Below are positions 59,193 through 64,000 of a DNA stretch of 64,000 nucleotides, one piece after another. Every line of letters begins with the position of its first letter. The stretch's first letter is position 1. The position numbers and the translations under genes are program-made. Location: NCBI RefSeq assembly GCF_000308575.1, contig NZ_BAFZ01000071.1, positions 20,146-84,145 on the forward strand, in the 5' to 3' direction. Below the pieces are notes generated by a model that did not search any database, was not told the origin of the DNA, and was given only the letters and a program-made list of their open reading frames with translations. The DNA is from Nocardia exalbida NBRC 100660. GTDB taxonomy: Bacteria > Actinomycetota > Actinomycetes > Mycobacteriales > Mycobacteriaceae.

Positions 59193-61883
59193 TCAGCCGA
59201 TGTCGACCGGGTCGATCTGCACGCGAAGGGGGGCGTCGGAGCGATGCGTGCTGCGGATCGCCTGGGCCGCGCGCAACGCACCCGCGAGCGCCGCTCCGGA
59301 GCGGCGCTCGACCCGCAGCAGCAAACGTTCGACTTCGGCGGGCGAATCCTCGGCGGAGAAGGGCTTGCGAGCGCCGTCCGGCAGCGGCACCGGGCCGAGG
59401 CGGTCGACCGTCGCGGGCAGATCCGCCGCCGAGAGCAGTTCGGCGATGCTCTCGGCGGTGCCGTCGATCGCGGCGAGCCGGACCGCGGGCGGGAAGCCGA
59501 CCTCGGCCCGGGCCGCGACCTCCGCGCGCGCCGCGCCCACCGGGTCCCACCGGACCAGCGCCTGCACGGTGGGGATCGATGGTTCGGCCATGACGATGAC
59601 CTGCCCGTGCGCGCGGACCAGCGTCGCGGCGGCCATCCAGCGGCGCAGTGCGTCCTCGGCGGCCCGCAGGTCGGCGCGCCCGAGCAAGGCCCAGCCGTCG
59701 AGCAACAGTGCGACGCCGTACCCGCCGGGGACCAAGGGTTCGGCGCCGACCGTGGCGACGACCACTTGCGGGCCCGGCTCCACGGTATCGAGCATGGCGC
59801 CGCCCCCGGAGCCACGGATCGGCACGCCGGGAAAGGCGCGGCCGAGTTCCTCCGCCGTACGCGCCGCCCCGATCACCACGGCCCGCAGCGCGCGCGAACC
59901 GCAGGTGGTACAACGGAACGCGGCCTCGGTGATCCCGCACCAACGGCAAGCGGGACTGTGCGCGGCGGCGCTTTCCGCCGCCGCGCCGCGGGTCTCCGGC
60001 AGCGCGAGTGGCCCGTTGCAGTGCCTGCATCGGGCCGGAGTGCGGCACTTCCCGCAGGCCAGCGCGGGGATGTACCCGCGGCGTGGCACCTGCACCAGCA
60101 CCGGCGCCCCCTCCTTCAGCGCGGAACGGGCGGCCGCGAAGGCGACGCCGGGAATGCGGACGGCACGGGCGACCGGATCGCGCTCCAGGGCGACGTCGCT
60201 GTCACCGGGGGCGCTGATCCGCGGCGCGGCCTCGCGCAGCACCGCGCGGTCGGCGACCAGATCGTGCGCCCAGCCGGAATCGACCACCGCTTGGATCTCC
60301 GCGGTCCGCGCGAAACCCGCCGCGACGAATGCCGCACCGGTGTCGTGCGCTCGCAACATCGCCACCTCACGCGTGTGCGGATACGGTGCGCGTGGTTCGG
60401 CGTAGGTGTCGTCGCCGTCGTCCCACAGCGCGATCAGCCCGAGGTTCGCCGCCGGTGCGAACACCGCGCTGCGCGTGCCGACCACAACCCGCGCCGTACC
60501 GCGCAGCACCGCCAGCCAACGCCGGTACCGTGCCGCGGGCCCGAGACCGGCGGCGAGCCCGACGGCCGAGTCCCCTACCAGCGCAGCGCATTCCGCCAAC
60601 ACCCGGTCGAGGTCGCGTTGGTCAGGGACCATCAGGATCGCGCTGCGCCCCTGCCGGGCCACCAAGGCGGCGAGCTCCGCCAGCCGACGCGGCCAGTCCT
60701 CACCGGGCAGCGCCTGCCAAGCCGCCCGCGCCCCTTTTCCTTGTGCGAGCGCACCGACGAACGCCGGGCCGTGCACATAACGCTCCCAGGCGGTGAGGTC
60801 GACGGCCGAAAGTTCCGGCGATACCGCCTCCTGGTTCGTGGTGCCGCCGCGAGGCTCCGCGCTCTGCCCGACACCGATTCGCCCTTCGCCCGAGGGCGGT
60901 GCCTGCGGCTCCGAGGACCCGCCGGTGCCCCCCTCCGATGACGGCGCCTGCCGCACGGCCACTGCGCTCCGCCCGACACCGATTCGCCCCTCGCCCGAAG
61001 GCGGTGCCTGCGGCTCCGAGGACCCGCCGGTGCCCCCCTCCGATGACGGCGCCTGCCGCACGGCCACTGCGCTCCGCCCAACACCGATTCGCCCCTCAAC
61101 CGAAGGCGGTTCAAGCGGCTCCGAGGACCCGCCGGTGCCCCCCTCCGAGGGGTGCTCCTGTTGCGCGGTGCCCACGCTCGAGGTGCCGGGATCATCATCC
61201 GATCCGGTCGCGGCACCGGGTTCGGTGTTCACTCCCGGGGCTGCGTGGCCCGCAACTGCCGATTCGGCTTGCGGTACTGCGGGATCCGAGGAGGGCGAAC
61301 CGAGGAGGGCCCCTGCGGGCGCGGAGTCCACCATGGCTGACCGCAAGGAATCCGTTGCAGTGCAGGGTTCTTCGTCTTCGAGAGCGCTCGCGGACGCACC
61401 GGGGTCCGCTGCGGCAACAGGAGCCGTGGACCCGACGGAATCGCTCTGAGCCCCAGCGGACTTCTTCGCACCGCCGGTCTCGGTGCGGGCGTGGCGCGGT
61501 GGAATGGCCAGACGCAGGACGTCGGCGCGCGTGCCCGCGTAACGGGCCGCCACTTTGCCGGCCAGCTCCTGGATTTCCGGCGTCAGCACGCGTTCGCCGG
61601 AGACGACGCGTTCGAGTTCGACCAGTTTGCCGCCGTGATCACTGTGCGCGGAGCGCGCGAGAAGGTAACCGTCGACCAACCGTCCGGCGAAACGGACGCG
61701 CACCCGGACCCCCGGCTGGGCGATCTCGTCCAGCTCGGGGGGCACCAGGTAGTCGAAGTCGCGGTCGAGATGCGCGGGCGACAGCAGTGGGAGCACCCGG
61801 GCGATCGGCAGCTCCGCGCCCGCGGGACCCGCGGCCGGACGGTCCGCCTCGGTGGCGGGGGTGCCCGCCGCGGGTGCGTTCAC
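59193..61883 (-). CDS. priA: primosomal protein N' (PriA), probably helicase-inactive, with long insertion
   Basis: Protein of 896 residues, about 240 longer than the mycobacterial form (about 655 residues). Residues 1-135 form the 3'-DNA-binding domain (RVLPLLSPAHLDRDFDYLVP, QPGVRVRVRFAGRLVDGYLL). Residues about 140-358 are a low-complexity insertion with tandem repeats. The helicase part lacks a normal Walker A (ALAQGKGARAAWQALPGEDW) and DEEH box (LWDDGDDTYAEP). Eight Cys form zinc sites (CGKCRTPARCRHC and CRWCG, CTTCG). It is thought to restart stalled replication forks. GTG 61883, 17 bp after metK. Confidence 0.9.
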   Translation of the reverse strand: MNAPAAGTPATEADRPAAGPAGAELPIARVLPLLSPAHLDRDFDYLVPPELDEIAQPGVRVRVRFAGRLVDGYLLARSAHSDHGGKLVELERVVSGERVLTPEIQELAGKVAARYAGTRADVLRLAIPPRHARTETGGAKKSAGAQSDSVGSTAPVAAADPGASASALEDEEPCTATDSLRSAMVDSAPAGALLGSPSSDPAVPQAESAVAGHAAPGVNTEPGAATGSDDDPGTSSVGTAQQEHPSEGGTGGSSEPLEPPSVEGRIGVGRSAVAVRQAPSSEGGTGGSSEPQAPPSGEGRIGVGRSAVAVRQAPSSEGGTGGSSEPQAPPSGEGRIGVGQSAEPRGGTTNQEAVSPELSAVDLTAWERYVHGPAFVGALAQGKGARAAWQALPGEDWPRRLAELAALVARQGRSAILMVPDQRDLDRVLAECAALVGDSAVGLAAGLGPAARYRRWLAVLRGTARVVVGTRSAVFAPAANLGLIALWDDGDDTYAEPRAPYPHTREVAMLRAHDTGAAFVAAGFARTAEIQAVVDSGWAHDLVADRAVLREAAPRISAPGDSDVALERDPVARAVRIPGVAFAAARSALKEGAPVLVQVPRRGYIPALACGKCRTPARCRHCNGPLALPETRGAAAESAAAHSPACRWCGITEAAFRCTTCGSRALRAVVIGAARTAEELGRAFPGVPIRGSGGGAMLDTVEPGPQVVVATVGAEPLVPGGYGVALLLDGWALLGRADLRAAEDALRRWMAAATLVRAHGQVIVMAEPSIPTVQALVRWDPVGAARAEVAARAEVGFPPAVRLAAIDGTAESIAELLSAADLPATVDRLGPVPLPDGARKPFSAEDSPAEVERLLLRVERRSGAALAGALRAAQAIRSTHRSDAPLRVQIDPVDIG
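60856..61153. repeat. 105-bp in-frame tandem repeat inside priA
   Basis: Copies start at 60871, 60976 and 61081 (for example ACACCGATTCGCCC), exactly 105 bp apart; about 2.8 copies, the first two differing at only a few bases. Each encodes 35 residues containing SSEGGTGGSSEP, GEGRIGVGRSAVAVRQ. The period is a multiple of three, so copy-number change keeps priA in frame. Confidence 0.9.
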
Positions 61884-61899
61884 TCGGACCTGATCGAGG

Positions 61900-63111
61900 T
61901 CAGAGTCCGACGGCCGCGCGCAGCTTGTCCGCGCGGTCGGTGTGCTCCCACGGCAGGTCGACGTCGGTGCGGCCGAAGTGGCCGTACGCGGCGGTCGGCG
62001 CGTAGATCGGGCGCAGCAGGTCGAGGTCGCGGATGATCGCGCCGGGGCGCAGGTCGAAGACCTCGGTGATCGCGGTGGAGATGCGCGCCGGGTCGACCTT
62101 CTCGGTACCGAAGGTCTCGACGAACAGGCCGACCGGAGCCGCCTTGCCGATCGCGTAGGCCACCTGGACCTCGACCCGATCCGCCAGATCGGCCGCGACC
62201 ACGTTCTTCGCGACCCAGCGCATGGCGTAGGCGGCCGAGCGGTCGACCTTGGACGGGTCCTTGCCGGAGAAGGCGCCACCACCGTGGCGGGCCATGCCGC
62301 CGTAGGTGTCGACGATGATCTTGCGGCCGGTCAGGCCCGCGTCGCCCATCGGACCACCGAGCACGAACTTGCCGGTGGGGTTGACCAGCAGGCGGACGTT
62401 CGAGGTGTCCAGCGAGGGCACCTCCAGGTCGGCGAGCACCGCTTCGAGGACCTTCTCGCGGATGTCGGGCGCGAGCAGGTTGTCCAGGTCGATATCGGCG
62501 GCGTGCTGGGTGGAGACGACCACCGTGTCCAGGCGGACCGGGCGATCGCCGTCGTACTCGATGGTGACCTGGGTCTTGCCGTCCGGACGCAGGTAGGGCA
62601 GCACGCCGGACTTGCGCACCTCGGTCAAGCGGCGCGACAACCGGTGCGCGAGAGCGATCGGCAGCGGCATCAGCTCGGGGGTGTCCTTGGTGGCGTAACC
62701 GAACATCAAGCCCTGATCGCCCGCGCCCTGCCGCTCGATCTCGTCGTCGGAGCCGCCGACCCGGGCCTCGTGCGAGGTGTCCACGCCTTGGGCGATATCC
62801 GGCGACTGCGCGCCGATCGCGATATTCACACCGCAGGAATTTCCGTCGAATCCCTTCGCGGACGAGTCATATCCGATTTCCAGGACCTTTTCCCGGACAA
62901 TACGGGGAATATCGGCGTACGCCGACGTGGTGACCTCACCCGCGACATGGACCTGGCCGGTCGTCACGAGGGTTTCCACCGCGACCCGGCTGCGCGGATC
63001 CTCCGCGAGCAACGCGTCGAGAATGGAATCGCTGATGGCATCACAGATTTTGTCCGGATGACCTTCGGTCACGGACTCACTGGTGAAAAGCCGGCTCCCG
63101 GACGTGCGCAC
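61900..63111 (-). CDS. metK: S-adenosylmethionine synthase
   Basis: Protein of 403 residues making SAM from methionine and ATP. Motifs are LFTSESVTEGHPDKICDAIS (ATP-binding His and Lys), EVTTSAYADIPRIVREKVLE, GAGDQGLMFGYATKDTPELM, VRLDTVVVSTQHAADIDLDN, GDAGLTGRKIIVDTYGGMAR and GGGAFSGKDPSKVDRSAAYA, all as in the family. It is followed by priA after 17 bp. No SAM riboswitch was recognised in the 233 bp upstream. Confidence 0.97.
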   Translation of the reverse strand: MRTSGSRLFTSESVTEGHPDKICDAISDSILDALLAEDPRSRVAVETLVTTGQVHVAGEVTTSAYADIPRIVREKVLEIGYDSSAKGFDGNSCGVNIAIGAQSPDIAQGVDTSHEARVGGSDDEIERQGAGDQGLMFGYATKDTPELMPLPIALAHRLSRRLTEVRKSGVLPYLRPDGKTQVTIEYDGDRPVRLDTVVVSTQHAADIDLDNLLAPDIREKVLEAVLADLEVPSLDTSNVRLLVNPTGKFVLGGPMGDAGLTGRKIIVDTYGGMARHGGGAFSGKDPSKVDRSAAYAMRWVAKNVVAADLADRVEVQVAYAIGKAAPVGLFVETFGTEKVDPARISTAITEVFDLRPGAIIRDLDLLRPIYAPTAAYGHFGRTDVDLPWEHTDRADKLRAAVGL

Positions 63112-63344
63112 AGTTGTTCCCTCTCCCTCAACGGGTTACTCGTATCGGCTTGCGACAGTAACGCCATGTCGCGCCTGCGCAACCCTTACATTCCAGACTA
63201 TTCCAAATCACCGACAGGGCGGACCTCAACTACGAAGCCGCCCCGGACTGCTGAATTCCCGGTGTCCCGGCGATGCCGAAAGAATGACGACGCCGCGAAC
63301 GAACGACGGATCGGATGGCAATCCCGGCAGGCCCGCCACCCGGC

Positions 63345-64000
63345 TCAGCGCAGCAACCCACTCAGCGCGTCGAGCACACGGCTGGCCAGCAATGCCTTCG
63401 AACCGTGGTCGAGCGCCTGCTCGGTGCCGTCCGCGCCGAGCAGCCAGCCGTCGTTGGTGTCCACCTCGAACGCTTTGCCCTCACCGACCGCGTTCACCAC
63501 GAGCAGGTCGCAGCCCTTGCGGGCGAGCTTGGCCCGCGCGTGGGTGAGGACGTCGCCGTGCTCGTCACCGGTCTCGGCGGCGAAGCCGACGATCGCGGTA
63601 CCGGGCAACTGCCCGTCGCGGCGCGCCTGCACCAGTCCGGCGAGGATGTCGTCGGTCTTGGTCAGCGGAATGACGTCGGGCTCGCCCGCGCCCTTCTTGA
63701 TCTTGGCGGCGGCGACGTTGGTCGGCCGGAAATCGGCGACCGCCGCGGCCATGATCACCGCGTCGGCGCCGGCGGCGTGCTTGTCGACGGCGGTCTTCAG
63801 CTGTTCGGCGGTGGTGATGTGCACCAGGTCGACGGCGGCCGGTGCCGCCATCTCGATCGTGTTGCCCGCGATCAGGGTGACGTGGGCGCCGCGCTGGGCC
63901 GCGACCCTCGCGAGCGCGTAGCCCTGCTTGCCGGAGCTGCGATTACCGAGGAAACGCACCGGATCCAGCGGTTCCCTGGTGCCGCCCGCCGTGATGACGA
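63345..64000 (-). CDS. coaBC: CoaBC, phosphopantothenate-cysteine ligase part, 5' truncated by window edge
   Basis: The frame is open to the right edge; about 218 C-terminal codons are present. At the edge it reads VITAGGTREPLDPVRFLGNR, then SSGKQGYALARVAAQRGAHV, ADAVIMAAAVADFRPTNVAA, KIKKGAGEPDVIPLTKTDDI and LLVVNAVGEGKAFEVDTNDG, the CoaB half that ligates cysteine to 4-phosphopantothenate with CTP. The N-terminal CoaC decarboxylase lies outside the window. The gene order coaBC-metK-priA matches mycobacteria. Confidence 0.94.
   Translation of the reverse strand, partial: VITAGGTREPLDPVRFLGNRSSGKQGYALARVAAQRGAHVTLIAGNTIEMAAPAAVDLVHITTAEQLKTAVDKHAAGADAVIMAAAVADFRPTNVAAAKIKKGAGEPDVIPLTKTDDILAGLVQARRDGQLPGTAIVGFAAETGDEHGDVLTHARAKLARKGCDLLVVNAVGEGKAFEVDTNDGWLLGADGTEQALDHGSKALLASRVLDALSGLLR

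Noticed and set aside
60856..61153. CRISPR-like array in priA
   Set aside because: The 105-bp units are contiguous, with no unique spacers, and lie in frame within a protein gene.
63112..63344. SAM riboswitch upstream of metK
   Set aside because: No recognisable SAM-riboswitch core was visible in the 233 bp between coaBC and metK.

Overview
The window is high-GC DNA with strong G/C third-position bias, many GTG starts and ATGA/GTGA stop-start overlaps. Its conserved core follows the order known from mycobacteria: metK-priA, fmt-rsmB, rpe, riboflavin genes, uvrC-rapZ-yvcK-whiA, gap-pgk-tpiA and secG. Together with a mycothiol-type DinB protein, a UsfX-like anti-sigma factor and F420-type oxidoreductases, this points to a mycolic-acid actinomycete, most likely Nocardia or a close relative (inferred from gene content, not from a database search).

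Layout. 1-4572: accessory genes (fused 2-oxoacid dehydrogenase E1 end, SRPBCC protein, epoxide-hydrolase-like protein, SDR) ending in a deletion scar in which the 3' ends of a LysR gene and of an MFS gene face each other with both 5' halves gone. 4559-17100: core block on the minus strand. uvrC is followed by the overlapping rapZ-yvcK-whiA set and then gap-pgk-tpiA. secG, normally next to tpiA, sits about 4 kb further on, behind an inserted META-domain lipoprotein and an EamA/MFS exporter pair. 17155-21715: a small membrane protein, a HAD hydrolase, a lipoprotein gamma-glutamyltransferase, a GNAT and a PH-domain protein. 21209-26772: ribE, ribBA, ribH, PH-domain protein and rpe, with no ribD at this site and with a triple 165-bp tandem repeat between ribE and ribBA. 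26833-28127: an anti-sigma/sigma pair (UsfX/SigF type) behind a GGTT-N15-GGGTA promoter. 28248-31386: def-fmt-rsmB, overlapping operon on the minus strand.

31387-59192 is a roughly 28-kb accessory segment between def and priA. It holds eight transcription regulators (three TetR, two PadR, PucR, MarR and one XRE-TetR fusion) interleaved with lipid and xenobiotic oxidation genes: LLM oxidoreductase, Baeyer-Villiger-type monooxygenase, cholesterol-oxidase-like GMC enzyme, acyl-CoA synthetase, acyl-CoA dehydrogenase, Old-Yellow-Enzyme homologue, hydrolases and a secreted lipase. It also carries a stress protein (CsbD) with the same GGTT-N15-GGGTA promoter as the sigF operon. 59193-64000 returns to the core: priA (with a 220-residue low-complexity insertion containing a 105-bp tandem repeat), metK, and the 3' part of coaBC at the window edge.

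No insertion sequence, prophage, tRNA, rRNA or CRISPR array was recognised. The main points of interest are the gene-decay scars, the repeats in priA and in the rib region, the paired SigF promoters, the chimeric start of the SGNH hydrolase, and a divergent pair of small proteins (RICIN-like and unknown) near 41 kb.
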